Notes: generated from the letters alone by a model not told the origin. A DNA stretch of 64,000 nt from Marinobacterium sp. LSUCC0821 (GCF_012848475.1 NZ_CP051666.1:2073501-2137500), one strand, 5' to 3'; positions 43,048 through 52,736 are shown, counted from the first letter of the stretch. Translations and numbers: made by a program.

Positions 43048-45557
43048 AAAATCTAAAAAACACTACCAACGGGGTAGAGCAGTTTGGCGACAGTCACCCC
43101 GTAGGCAGCGACACTAGCAAAGCAGAGTGTGTTGAGAAGTTTAACCCAGATCAACCATTATTTCTCCATGGACGTGGCTTAAAACAAACATCTGGTTTCG
43201 ATTATGTTTCTTTCAACCAGATCACGAATACAAAACCGACTGTTGGTCCAAAACTTGAGGCAGCATTCTTTGCTCCTCATGATGGTTTGGATAAAACAAA
43301 GGAAGGTGCCCTTGCTGGCGCTTTCTCGATGCTGATCATCGATCACGACACCGGTGACCTCAGCAAAGAGAAGATCAAATCTATCTATAAAGATGTGTGC
43401 TTCCACGCATACACAACTTCGAATCATCAACAGAAAGATGAGAGTCATCCTATAGGGCAGAATCGTTGGAAAGTACTGATCCCTCTCTTGCATTCGATCG
43501 ACTTTGTTGAGTTCTCAAAACTATCGATCGGTACACAGCTCAGATTAGGTGCGGATCCATCACAAGCACGGCCAAGTCAGGTCTGCTTTATGCCGAACAT
43601 TCTCTTCAAGGGTGCGCCATTTGAGACTGTTAGCAATATAGCTGAAGTATTTGATCCCTGTGATCGTCATCACCCTTTTGTGCAGTCAGCCTTGGATGCC
43701 TATGACCAAGATGGGTCTAGCAAGAGAGCATTAGCTGAGAAAGCACCTAGTAAAAAGTGTCCAGCGACCAAATCCGGGATCATCGGTTTGGTTAATGATG
43801 CTTTTGATATTCGAGCTGTTTTAACTCAGTTTGGATATCAACCGATTGGCGATCGTTTTCTAGCGCCTGAGAGCTCAAGTGGAATTCCAGGTGTTGTGAT
43901 CTTCGACGATACGCAACGTTGTTATAGCCATCATTCAAAAGATAGCGATCCACTAGCAGATGGATATGCTCACGATGTGTTTGATGTTCTTGTGCATTAC
44001 GAATTCGGGGGTGATGTTGGTATGGCAGTGGCTCACTACGCTAAAGAACTAGACCCTGAAGGTCAAAAGAATCGTCAGAATGAATATAGAGAAAACCAAG
44101 ATTGGCCTGAGTTACTTCCTTTTGGAGAGGCTGTACCGGCCAACTTGCCAGTAGAACTGTGGCCCGAGAAACTCTCAGACTTTGTTCAAGGTCTAGCTGC
44201 TCAAACAGAGACCCCTACTGATCTTGCGGCCGTCCTTGTATTGGGTGCTTTGGCTACTGCAGTACAACAACCATTTCTTATACAGTTAGATAAGAAAAGT
44301 AAGTATATCGAGCCTTTATGTATATACGCACTGGCTGCTTTACCCCCCGCAACAAGAAAGTCTGCTGTATTTAAGAAGGTGGCGAAACCTTTTATAGATT
44401 GGGAATCTCAAAAGCGAAAAGAGCTAGGAGCGGAGGTCAAAGAGATCGAGGTAAAGGTTAGGCGTCTTAATAAAAAGTTAACTAAATTGGAGAAAGATTT
44501 AGCTAATGCAGCTGAGGCTCAGGTGGAAATGGACCTGGAGAAGCAGATCAGAGAATTGGAGTCTAAAATCCCAGTCGTGCCAACTCTGCCAAGGGTTTGG
44601 GCATCTGATGTGACAACAGAGCAATTAGCACTGCTCATGGAAGATAATGCAGAAACTTGTGGGGTGATGTCATCAGAGGGAGGTATCTTCGAAACAATGG
44701 CTGGTCGATATAACCAAGGAGTCCCCAATATCGATCTCTACCTACAAGCCCATGCTGGAGACCCTGTTAGGGTAGATCGAAAAAGTGGTGCACAAGTAAT
44801 TCTCGATAATCCGCGTTTAAGCATGGTATTGGCGGTACAACCGGATGTTCTACAAGCGATGAAAAGTAAGCCTGGATTCAAAGGTCGAGGTCTTCTGGGT
44901 CGTTTCTTGTATGTTGTGCCGAATTCTAACTTGGGTTCTCGTACTGGCAATACAGTGGAAATTTCTCCATTTGTAGAAGCGGACTATGCGGTGTTGCTTG
45001 GAGACTTGTTGGATTTTGCCTTCATGCAGCGAGACGAAGATGGATCAATTATTAACTTATCAGATTCGGCTTTTTCAGAATGGAAATCTTTCTGGCATGA
45101 GGTAGAACAGGATCTGGCTGAAGGCGGTCGTTTCGAGTATTGCCGTGACTGGGGAGGTAAGCTTCCTGGTGCAGTCGGCAGAATAGCCGGGTTGTTTCAT
45201 GTTGCTCGTCATAAAGAATCTAGTGGTAATACGGCATTATGTGTTGAAGATATGACGGCAGCAGTAGAAACAGGTAAGGCACTTGCTGAGCATGCTCTTC
45301 TTGCCTTCGATCTGATGGCTGTTGATCCTGATGTATCAGCTTCTCAAAGGGTCCTAAGATGGATAAAACGTAAACAGTTGAATGAGTTTACTCGTCGCAA
45401 GGTCTGTCAGGATCACAAGAGTTTGTTTACCAAGATTGGGGATGAGGCTGGGGCACTTGAGATACTAGCAGAGCGAGGGTATATACGTAAAAAACAGGCA
45501 AATCATCCACGAAGTACTCTATATGAAGTGAATCCGTTGATATTAGCAGGTGACTGA
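43044..45557 (+). CDS. DUF3987 replication protein of the island
   Basis: An 837-residue protein. The N-terminal part (to about 250) has an archaeo-eukaryotic-primase-like feel: LIIDHDTGDLS followed by NRWKVLIPLLH. The C-terminal part, from about 370, is a DUF3987 ATPase: DLAAVLVLGALATAVQ, ALPPATRKSAVFKK at the Walker A place, a charged coiled coil, then SSEGGIFETMAGRY and KGRGLLGRFLYVVP. The P-loop is degenerate (PPATRKS instead of GxxGxGKS). I start it at 43044, with GGAGG upstream, overlapping alpA. It probably primes or unwinds element DNA, with the repeats right after it as possible target. Confidence 0.8.
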   Translation: MKNLKNTTNGVEQFGDSHPVGSDTSKAECVEKFNPDQPLFLHGRGLKQTSGFDYVSFNQITNTKPTVGPKLEAAFFAPHDGLDKTKEGALAGAFSMLIIDHDTGDLSKEKIKSIYKDVCFHAYTTSNHQQKDESHPIGQNRWKVLIPLLHSIDFVEFSKLSIGTQLRLGADPSQARPSQVCFMPNILFKGAPFETVSNIAEVFDPCDRHHPFVQSALDAYDQDGSSKRALAEKAPSKKCPATKSGIIGLVNDAFDIRAVLTQFGYQPIGDRFLAPESSSGIPGVVIFDDTQRCYSHHSKDSDPLADGYAHDVFDVLVHYEFGGDVGMAVAHYAKELDPEGQKNRQNEYRENQDWPELLPFGEAVPANLPVELWPEKLSDFVQGLAAQTETPTDLAAVLVLGALATAVQQPFLIQLDKKSKYIEPLCIYALAALPPATRKSAVFKKVAKPFIDWESQKRKELGAEVKEIEVKVRRLNKKLTKLEKDLANAAEAQVEMDLEKQIRELESKIPVVPTLPRVWASDVTTEQLALLMEDNAETCGVMSSEGGIFETMAGRYNQGVPNIDLYLQAHAGDPVRVDRKSGAQVILDNPRLSMVLAVQPDVLQAMKSKPGFKGRGLLGRFLYVVPNSNLGSRTGNTVEISPFVEADYAVLLGDLLDFAFMQRDEDGSIINLSDSAFSEWKSFWHEVEQDLAEGGRFEYCRDWGGKLPGAVGRIAGLFHVARHKESSGNTALCVEDMTAAVETGKALAEHALLAFDLMAVDPDVSASQRVLRWIKRKQLNEFTRRKVCQDHKSLFTKIGDEAGALEILAERGYIRKKQANHPRSTLYEVNPLILAGD

Positions 45558-45562
45558 TCAAT

Positions 45563-45679
45563 GAGGTATTTGGGGTAGAATTCCTATAGTTAACCAATCT
45601 AGTGCTAACTCGCTAGATTGGTTAAAAAATAATAATTAGTAAATAAAAATCACCTAAGAGAATCTACCTCAAATACCTC
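45563..45679. repeat. Inverted-repeat module, copy 1 (possible replication site)
   Basis: GAGGTATTTGGGGTAGA (45563-45579) faces TCTACCTCAAATACCTC (45663-45679), and the space between holds a perfect 13-bp stem TTAACCAATCTAG / CTAGATTGGTTAA (45590-45602, 45613-45625). TACCTCAAA is repeated in tandem at the right arm. It follows the DUF3987 gene by 5 bases, and a very similar module ends the island at 61491-61612. Confidence 0.7.
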
Positions 45680-45705
45680 AAATATTTGGCATGAGGGGAT
45701 GTCCA

Positions 45706-45802
45706 ACCGACACGAGGATTTTCAATAATCGAATGCGATTATAAGTTCAATTAAATCATATGGTTATTGGGGCGTCCGTTGCGTGACTTTCATAACTATG
45801 CA
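45706..45802. other. Left copy of tRNA-Phe-like attachment repeat (attA)
   Basis: This 97-bp segment is about 94% identical to 59386-59481 (five substitutions, one gap). It starts with ACCGACACGAGGATTTTCAA, the reverse complement of the anticodon loop and stem of tRNA-Phe, but here the rest of the tRNA is absent. The remaining 45803-45971 stretch is AT-rich and without a gene. Confidence 0.8.
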
Positions 45803-45971
45803 AAAAAACACTACTTAATTACACAAAACTCCGAACACACAACCTATTTAAATTACTCCTTACTAGCAAACGACGTCTTTTGGCTTTTTGCTAAGTGAGT
45901 GACTAGTTCAGTTTAAAGAAGGCATAGGTGTAGTAGTGATTTTCTCTATCAATGGATCGATCTAAATCAAT

Positions 45972-46622
45972 TTAGGTAGGATTGGCTTTATCGTAATTGA
46001 GAGCGGTCCATTCTTGGATTACTCGCTGTTTTACCTCAGGCGGCAGAAGCATACCGGTCGGTATCTCTACTTTACCGTCAGTCGTCACTTTTTTTACAAC
46101 GCAGGATTCTGATGTGATCGTGTTCAGGACTCTAATTCGCGTTAGCGCTTTATCCGACTTGGTATCATCTGGGAAACGAAACCCACTCACCATAAGACGG
46201 TAGCAGCCGATCTCTGCAAAAAAATCTTCTTCTGTAAGAAGTTTGTAGAGGGTTGCTTTTAGATTTTGAATTTCTTTTTGATTCTTGTGATGGGCTTCTT
46301 TTGTTCGATTCTTTAACTCAATTAGCGCAGCTTTAGCTTCTTCAGTTTTTCGCTTTTGTTCGTGTAGGCTGCGTTTTAATTTTTCAGGATTGAGTGAGTG
46401 AAGTAAATTTTTCTCTTTTTCCAATTTATTAATGTCAGACTTTAAACGAGCTAAATCTTGAATGGTCTTCTTCAAGATTGCGGCATCCTTTTCGTGCAGG
46501 CTTTTCGTTGAATCAAGTTCTTCTTTTAAACTTCCAGCATCGGCTCGAGCTGCCGATAAGGCATCTTCTAATTCTAAGATCCTGATTCCTTGCTCTAACT
46601 GGAAATAATTAATTTCGCTCAC
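45972..46622 (-). CDS. Coiled-coil hypothetical protein
   Basis: A 216-residue protein. Residues 5 to about 130 form a continuous charged coiled coil (ILELEDALSAARADAGSL ... LKRSLHEQKRKTEEAK). The C-terminal 80 residues look globular: FFAEIGCYRLMVSGFRFPDD and VKKVTTDGKVEIPTGML. No family is recognised. It and the next gene lie between the attachment repeat and the two-component system, outside the catabolic operon. Confidence 0.6.
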   Translation of the reverse strand: MSEINYFQLEQGIRILELEDALSAARADAGSLKEELDSTKSLHEKDAAILKKTIQDLARLKSDINKLEKEKNLLHSLNPEKLKRSLHEQKRKTEEAKAALIELKNRTKEAHHKNQKEIQNLKATLYKLLTEEDFFAEIGCYRLMVSGFRFPDDTKSDKALTRIRVLNTITSESCVVKKVTTDGKVEIPTGMLLPPEVKQRVIQEWTALNYDKANPT

Positions 46623-46714
46623 TTAAACTACTCACTATTACGACAGTTTATACCCTATAACTTGATGACTTAAGATTGGGAGATGTGATACGAAGAGATT
46701 TTCGAATTTTGGCA

Positions 46715-47257
46715 CTAACGATGAGCAAATTTTATCAAGGATATAGCGCTACAAATTGCGCGGTCTATTGCTAAGTTGAGACGTTGAGGACCAAATAAAG
46801 AGTCCGTGTAGTTTGCTTTACCCTCAATGCGTAGATGTTGAGTCGAATCTTGTTTTTCGTTTGATGGGATTCGAACTTCGATATCTACCCAAGCCTTAGT
46901 TGAAACACCTATAGTAGGATGTTCAATATTGGTCAATCTTATTTCCAGAGTATTGCTGCCATTTTTTGGTGTCAATCCATAGTTATCTAAATTTAATAGA
47001 GCTGCAAAGTGAAGTTCGAAATTTTCTTTGAACCGTGAATGAATTAGGCCACTTTCTATATCGCTGCTGACATTCAGATTTGATGACCGAATTAGAGTTA
47101 GTGCAGATTCTAACTTTGGTGAGGACTCGATAATTTGAGTGCAAGAGTTATAAGAGGGTAGCTCTGTTAGCGACTGTTCTGCCATTACGTTACCACTGAG
47201 AAAGCTTAATAGCATTGATAGAATTTTAAAGTTAGTTGAAGATGCTATTGTTCTCAT
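46715..47257 (-). CDS. Secreted hypothetical protein
   Basis: About 180 residues with a signal peptide cleaved after GNVMA near residue 26, and a beta-rich mature part (LEIRLTNIEHPTIGVSTKAWVDIEV, given by its landmarks LEIRL, WVDIEV). Two cysteines are at SCTQII and AICSAI. No family is recognised. ATG at 47257 is preferred to a GTG nine bases earlier. Confidence 0.55.
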   Translation of the reverse strand: MRTIASSTNFKILSMLLSFLSGNVMAEQSLTELPSYNSCTQIIESSPKLESALTLIRSSNLNVSSDIESGLIHSRFKENFELHFAALLNLDNYGLTPKNGSNTLEIRLTNIEHPTIGVSTKAWVDIEVRIPSNEKQDSTQHLRIEGKANYTDSLFGPQRLNLAIDRAICSAISLIKFAHR

Positions 47258-47400
47258 TTTGTGCACCGACTTGGTTTACTGTCCAGGAAAAACATGTTTG
47301 GTTAAAATTGTTTTATACAGTCGAGAAATGAATCGATAAAACGACCAACGCTTCAAGGGTGTTAGTGTCGTCAGGCCCGGCCTTTAGATTAATACTACAC

Positions 47401-48765
47401 CTAATTAGCGCAGGGTAAACTGAGAGTTAAACTTGCCCCGCTATTAACTGATTCAATTACTAGCTTGCCTCCATTTTTCAATGCGGCAGTAGATGCTATC
47501 GATAGCCCAAGCCCGCTACCCTCTGATGGTTGAAGCTGCCTAAAACGGCTGAACACTTTATCCGAATCTTCGGGCTTAAGATCTGCTCCATCATCTGTTA
47601 CGCGTATGCAAACTACCTGATCTCGTTTGAAGGTTTCTACAGTAACGCTATTTAAACTTTCTCCTCCATGTTTCTCAGCATTATCGATCAGGTTTCGTAA
47701 GGCCTCCTCAATAGCCACCTTATCTGCCAAGGTCACAAGCGGTTCACCAGCTTCGATGTATTCGAATTCTATCCCTGCCCTTATTATTTCTGGTGCCATG
47801 TCTTTACATACATTAAAAGCGATTTCATTCAAGTTTACATGTTCAGCTCGTTCTAGGTCTCCAAGACTGTCAATTCGCTCTAGTGATAGAAGTTGCTGAG
47901 AAACTCTTAGGCCTTGGCGCGCAGCCTTTTTTAATTGATTTAGCTGCTCCTTTCGATCTTCCTCACTCTTCGCATCAGCGAAAGTGCTTACTAATGCGGA
48001 CACTGCCGCAGCGGGATTTCTTAGTTGGTGTGCCGCATCGGATACGAAATCATGTTGCTGATCAAGGCTCAGTTTGAGTTGTGAAAGTAGACCATTTAGT
48101 AAGCGCATAGTTTCATCCAGTTCAGCAGGAACTGGTGCTGCAATCGGTTTTAAATCTCTAACAGAGCGCTCGGAGAGCTCCTTTTCAATTTTTTGCAAAG
48201 GTCGTAGCCCGCGTTTGACTGCAATCCACACAACTACGCCTAAGACTAAGATCAGTACAAAGAATAAAGCAAGTGTTCTGAGTGCGAGTTCAAACTGTAA
48301 ATTTGTTCGTGATGCTACACTTTGCCAAACAGTGACAATGTATGAACGCTCGAAGCCGCTGATAGTCCCGATACTTTTAAGTGCAACCACCCTTACAGGT
48401 TCACCTCTATAGGTAGCGGTTGCGAAGACGGGTTCGCCAACTTTAAGGCTGGCATAGTCAAAATCTGCTGGTGGATAGGCATAGCCAGTAAGGTGAAAGC
48501 CTCCAGTTTCAGCGACATGGTAGAAGATCTCTCCGCCAGTTGCATTAGTAATAATGTCACGTGTTGCAACAGAAATAAGATCACCTGAAAGCGTTGCAGT
48601 ATCTCGACTAATTGCGATAGCAGTAGAAAAAAGTGTTCTATCTGAAAGCTTTTCAGCAACGCCACTATCGTACTCATAGCGCCAGATACCTAATCCCACT
48701 GAAAGAATAGTGAGTGGGATAGTGATCATGCCCACCAATCTAGAACTTAGAGAAGTAAACTTCAT
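47401..48765 (-). CDS. Sensor histidine kinase (TctE-like)
   Basis: A 454-residue membrane kinase: two membrane segments (about 12-30 and 165-185) bound a periplasmic domain with CitA/TctE style YHVAETGGFHLTGYAYPP; HAMP-like linker; H box VSDAAHQLRNPAAAV; N box ALRNLIDNAEKHG; G box GSGLGLSIAS. The sensor domain and cassette suggest it detects tricarboxylates. The ATG is 2 bp after the response regulator stop, so the two form an operon. Confidence 0.9.
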   Translation of the reverse strand: MKFTSLSSRLVGMITIPLTILSVGLGIWRYEYDSGVAEKLSDRTLFSTAIAISRDTATLSGDLISVATRDIITNATGGEIFYHVAETGGFHLTGYAYPPADFDYASLKVGEPVFATATYRGEPVRVVALKSIGTISGFERSYIVTVWQSVASRTNLQFELALRTLALFFVLILVLGVVVWIAVKRGLRPLQKIEKELSERSVRDLKPIAAPVPAELDETMRLLNGLLSQLKLSLDQQHDFVSDAAHQLRNPAAAVSALVSTFADAKSEEDRKEQLNQLKKAARQGLRVSQQLLSLERIDSLGDLERAEHVNLNEIAFNVCKDMAPEIIRAGIEFEYIEAGEPLVTLADKVAIEEALRNLIDNAEKHGGESLNSVTVETFKRDQVVCIRVTDDGADLKPEDSDKVFSRFRQLQPSEGSGLGLSIASTAALKNGGKLVIESVNSGASLTLSLPCAN

Positions 48766-48766
48766 G

Positions 48767-49435
48767 TTAATCAACTAGTTCCAACATGTATCCTAATCCA
48801 CGAGCGGTTTTGATCATCACACCGCTACCTTTGAGTCTTGAACGCAATCGTGACACAAAGGGCTCAATTGAGCTGTCCTCGACGTCTGCTCCTACACCGT
48901 AAATATGATCTATCAGTTGACCCTTCGAGACTAGTCGACCTCTTGAATCCAGTAAGCACTCTAGTAGAGCGGTTTCTTTGCGAGGCACGTCAATAATTTC
49001 ATCATCAATTAATACTTGGCGGCTTCCTTTATCAAAAGCGAGTCTACCAAAGACTTCCTTTACCACCAGATCAAGTCGTTGACGGCGAAGTAAGGCACGA
49101 ATCCTAGCTTCAAGCTCTTCCATTTCAAATGGCTTTACTAGATAGTCATCCGCTCCACGATCTAAGCCAGTGATTCGGTCAGCCATGTCTGCTCGAGCAG
49201 TCACCATAATAACCGGCGTCATCACCCCTTTGGCCCTTAAGCTGCTTAGCAGCTCAAATCCATCCTTGCCAGGGAGATTTACATCTAGAACGATTAGATC
49301 ACTGCCCTCTCTTAATACGAAAGCTTCTGCTGAAGTACCGTTGTTTAACAAATCAACAGCGTGTCCATTGCCTCGTAAGCGAATGGCAATGGCGCTTGCT
49401 AAAGCTTCATTATCTTCAATAACTGTAATACGCAT
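48767..49435 (-). CDS. OmpR-family response regulator (TctD-like)
   Basis: A 222-residue regulator: receiver domain with phospho-acceptor Asp in LIVLDVNLPGKDG near residue 51 and Lys in YLVKPFE, then a winged-helix DNA-binding domain with RGLGYML at the end. It is divergent from the TctC gene 102 bp away, like tctD of tricarboxylate transport systems, and should activate the tct genes. Confidence 0.92.
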   Translation of the reverse strand: MRITVIEDNEALASAIAIRLRGNGHAVDLLNNGTSAEAFVLREGSDLIVLDVNLPGKDGFELLSSLRAKGVMTPVIMVTARADMADRITGLDRGADDYLVKPFEMEELEARIRALLRRQRLDLVVKEVFGRLAFDKGSRQVLIDDEIIDVPRKETALLECLLDSRGRLVSKGQLIDHIYGVGADVEDSSIEPFVSRLRSRLKGSGVMIKTARGLGYMLELVD

Positions 49436-49537
49436 CTAATCTCGCAAGCTTGGCGCAAGGTTGTGTCAGTATTATCGGCTTTGTTAAGCATCCAATGCAG
49501 ACATTCAATTACAAATATAATACGAGGAGTATCTTAG

Positions 49538-50626
49538 ATGAAACTATCTAAGCTTAAAGTAGCACTAACCGCTGGCTTAACTGCCGTTGCGATCTCATCT
49601 TCAGTAAATGCAGCCGTTGATTTTAGCGGTAAAACAATCGAGTGGGTTATTCCGTTCTCAGAAACCGGTGGTTCTGCTAAATGGGCTAACTTTTTCGCAC
49701 CACTTCTTTCAGAGCAGCTTCCAGGTAAACCAACTGTGGTTGTGAAGTTTATGCCTGGTGCTGGTTCTACAAAAGGTGCTAACTGGTTCCAAGAACAAAA
49801 GCACAGTGACGGTACGTTGCTCTTTGGTACTTCCGGCTCAACTCAGTTCCCTTACTTGCTTGAAGATCCACGAGTTCGCTACGAATACAATGACTGGAAT
49901 GCAGTTATGGCATCAGGTACAGGTGGTGTAGCTTACCTGAACGCTAAAGATGGCAAGAAGTTTGATGGTTCTGCAAATAACCTTAAAGGTGTAGATTTTA
50001 TTTACGGTAGTCAGGGTGCTACTACTCTAGATCTTGTTCCTCTCCTTGCATGGAAAATGCTCGGTATGAATGTCGAGCCGGTATTTGGTATCAAAGGACG
50101 AGGCGACGGCCGTTTAATGTTCGAGCGCGGCGAAGCGACTATCGATTATCAAACATCATCTTCATACATCAAAGGCTCAGCACCACTTGTTGAGGCAGGC
50201 TCTGCGGTACCAATGATGTCTTGGGGTGCATTGGATGAGAACGGTAACATCGTTCGTGACCCTACATTCCCTGAAATGCCATCATTTAAAGAGGTATGTG
50301 AAGCGACAGTGGGTTGTGAAACTAGCGGTGATGATTGGGAAGCATGGAAAGCCTTCTTCATCTCAGGATTTGCTGTTCAAAAACTGGCATTTTTGCCAGC
50401 TGGAACTCCCCAAGATGTCATCGATACTTATTCAAAAGCGTTTGATGCTGTGCGTAAACACCCTGATTTCGCTAAACTCGCAGCCAAACATGTCGGCAAG
50501 TATGATGTATTTGTAGGTAAAGGTGCCGAAAAAGCACTTAAAAATGCAACATCTGCGCCAAAATCTGCTAAGCAAAACGTCAAAGCTTGGTTGAAAAATG
50601 ATTACGGTGTCGACCTCTCTAAATAA
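49538..50626 (+). CDS. TTT transporter substrate-binding protein (TctC family, copy 2)
   Basis: A 362-residue secreted receptor, signal peptide cleaved after SVNA near residue 25. It has IEWVIPFSETGGSAKWANFF and MPGAGSTKGANWF blocks, a long variant of the family (usual 320-330), resembling receptors in tricarballylate/citrate clusters. It is first in the rightward catabolic operon and divergent from the two-component genes. A ribosome site GAGGAG precedes the ATG. Confidence 0.87.
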   Translation: MKLSKLKVALTAGLTAVAISSSVNAAVDFSGKTIEWVIPFSETGGSAKWANFFAPLLSEQLPGKPTVVVKFMPGAGSTKGANWFQEQKHSDGTLLFGTSGSTQFPYLLEDPRVRYEYNDWNAVMASGTGGVAYLNAKDGKKFDGSANNLKGVDFIYGSQGATTLDLVPLLAWKMLGMNVEPVFGIKGRGDGRLMFERGEATIDYQTSSSYIKGSAPLVEAGSAVPMMSWGALDENGNIVRDPTFPEMPSFKEVCEATVGCETSGDDWEAWKAFFISGFAVQKLAFLPAGTPQDVIDTYSKAFDAVRKHPDFAKLAAKHVGKYDVFVGKGAEKALKNATSAPKSAKQNVKAWLKNDYGVDLSK

Positions 50627-50650
50627 GTCACAGGTTCTCATCGAACATCA

Positions 50651-50679
50651 ACCCTGCCAGAGTTTCTGGCAGGGTGTTT
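50651..50679 (+). terminator. Stem-loop between tctC and tctAB
   Basis: ACCCTGCCAG-AGTTT-CTGGCAGGGT is a perfect 10-bp stem followed by GTTTCTTG. It probably causes partial termination, favouring the receptor over the permease. Confidence 0.75.
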
Positions 50680-50705
50680 CTTGTAACTAAATATCTGGAA
50701 ATTCC

Positions 50706-52736
50706 ATGGACTTTTTAACTGGAGCTGTACCTGCATTGGCAGATGCATGGGCTCTAATTATGCAACCTATCGTACTTGGTTATCTGTTCCTCGGTGTACT
50801 TCTAGGGCTATGCGTCGGAGTGTTTCCCGGTTTAGGGGGCATCGCGGGCCTTTCATTGGTATTACCATTTATGTTTGGTATGGAACCTGTATATGGTTTA
50901 GCGCTGATGATCGGGATGCTTGCTGTAGTTCCTACTTCAGATACATTTGCATCCGTACTTATGGGAATACCTGGTAGTTCAGCTTCGCAAGCAACTGTGT
51001 TAGATGGCTTTCCAATGGCACAAAAAGGTGAGGCTGCACGTGCTTTATCAGCTGCATTTGCATCTTCGCTGTTCGGTGGTTTGGTTGGTGCTGCGTTTCT
51101 AACTCTTTTTATACTTGTCGCCCGCCCAATTGTTTTGGCCTTCGGGTTGCCCGAAATGCTCATGATTACAGTTCTGGGATTATCAATGGTCGCTGTTTTA
51201 GCTGGACGTATTGCGCTAAAGGGGATTGCTGCTGCTGGCCTGGGCATGATGATTGGTACCATAGGTGTGGCGGATGCTGGTGGTAGCCTGCGTATGGCAA
51301 GCTATGACTTCCCATACCTTACCGACGGATTGAAATTAGTAATTGTTGGCTTAGGCATTTTTGCAGTTCCAGAAATCGTTTCTCTACTTAGGCAAGATCG
51401 TTCTATAGCCAAAGAAGCTCAACTTGGAGCAGGTTGGACTGAGGGTGTGAAGGATTGGTTCAACAATAAATGGCTATCGATGCGTTGCTCCATAATTGGT
51501 GTGATCGTAGGAGTTATTCCGGGGCTCGGTGGTTCAGTTGTTGATTGGATAGCATACGGACATACTGTTCAAACAACGAAAGATAAATCGAATTTCGGTA
51601 AAGGAGAGATCCGAGGTGTTATTGGTCCTGAGAGTTCTAATAACGCTAAAGAGGGTGGCGGTCTTGTTCCTACTCTCTTGTTTGGCATTCCTGGATCGGG
51701 TTCAATGGCGATCTTTATTGGTGCCGTTGCACTGCTTGGTTCTGGCTCTATCGAGGTAGGGCCACAGATGCTGAAAAGCAATCTAGATATTACCTACTCT
51801 ATTGTCTGGCTTTTAGCTCTGGCAAATGTTTTAGGTACATTGTTATGCATAGCTGCTTCTGGCGGTATAGCTCGCCTCACAACTATCCGGTTTACATATC
51901 TCGCACCGTTCCTGTTTATGCTGATCAGCTTTGCAGCCTTTCAGTCTGGACAGAATTTTGAAGATTTATTGGCACTATTTGCTATAGGTTTGATCGGCAT
52001 ATTTCTGCGTCGCTTTGATTGGTCTCGTCCGGCATTCTTAATCGGTTTCGTTCTTTCAAATCCAGTGGAAAAGTTTACAAACCAAGCTTTTCAGGTCGCT
52101 AGCTTCCGCTTCCGTAAGAGTTTCGAAGAGGGGATGGACTATGTATTCAGCCCGATCGTAATAATTCTAATCATTATCACTGTTATTTCAGTGGTTGTTG
52201 GTATTCGTCAAGCGAAGAAAATCATGTCAGAGGGTGAGTCTGTTGCCGGGAGTAAGCGTGCGCCATTGCTATTTCTGCTATGCGTGTCGGCTTACATATC
52301 TTTTGCTGTGGTTGATGCTAGCATGATCCCGGATTACAACATGACTGATAAAATCGTACCCCTCGTTATTGGCGGTATCGCACTACTCTGTTGCTTAGTT
52401 CTTTTTGCGCAAATGGTTTTGCGACCAGAGGGTGATACAATTTTTGCCGATAAAGAAATTGCAGGGGATGATGCAACTGCTCCGCACGGACTCTGGGCGA
52501 CGCTGAGCTGGCTTGCGAGCCTGATCATTGCGACTTACTTTGTCGGATTTATCCTAGCGCTCGGCGGCTTTATGATCAGCTTCTTTAGAATCCGGGCTCA
52601 ATCGAGCTGGGGTAAAACTATATTATTGACGGCTGCGGGTGTCGCGTTTATGTGTCTGATGGCAGGCGCATTGAATCGTGATTTCCCACCAGGCCTTTTG
52701 CAAGGAGCGGTTGATCTGCCATGGCCTCTAAACTAA
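50706..52736 (+). CDS. TctA-TctB fusion permease
   Basis: A 676-residue membrane protein. Residues 1 to about 500 are TctA: GVFPGLGGIAGLSLVLPF near 38, TSDTFASVLMGIPGSSASQATVLDGFPMA, and GVIPGLGGSVVDWIAYGH near 270 with GPESSNNAKEGGGLVPTL. Residues from about 520 are TctB-like: four hydrophobic segments starting APLLFLLCVSAY and ending near FMCLMAGALN. A full TTT membrane complex is thus in one chain. The stop overlaps the next gene by 16 bases. Compare the separate tctB and tctA at 25.6-27.7 kb. Confidence 0.88.
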   Translation: MDFLTGAVPALADAWALIMQPIVLGYLFLGVLLGLCVGVFPGLGGIAGLSLVLPFMFGMEPVYGLALMIGMLAVVPTSDTFASVLMGIPGSSASQATVLDGFPMAQKGEAARALSAAFASSLFGGLVGAAFLTLFILVARPIVLAFGLPEMLMITVLGLSMVAVLAGRIALKGIAAAGLGMMIGTIGVADAGGSLRMASYDFPYLTDGLKLVIVGLGIFAVPEIVSLLRQDRSIAKEAQLGAGWTEGVKDWFNNKWLSMRCSIIGVIVGVIPGLGGSVVDWIAYGHTVQTTKDKSNFGKGEIRGVIGPESSNNAKEGGGLVPTLLFGIPGSGSMAIFIGAVALLGSGSIEVGPQMLKSNLDITYSIVWLLALANVLGTLLCIAASGGIARLTTIRFTYLAPFLFMLISFAAFQSGQNFEDLLALFAIGLIGIFLRRFDWSRPAFLIGFVLSNPVEKFTNQAFQVASFRFRKSFEEGMDYVFSPIVIILIIITVISVVVGIRQAKKIMSEGESVAGSKRAPLLFLLCVSAYISFAVVDASMIPDYNMTDKIVPLVIGGIALLCCLVLFAQMVLRPEGDTIFADKEIAGDDATAPHGLWATLSWLASLIIATYFVGFILALGGFMISFFRIRAQSSWGKTILLTAAGVAFMCLMAGALNRDFPPGLLQGAVDLPWPLN

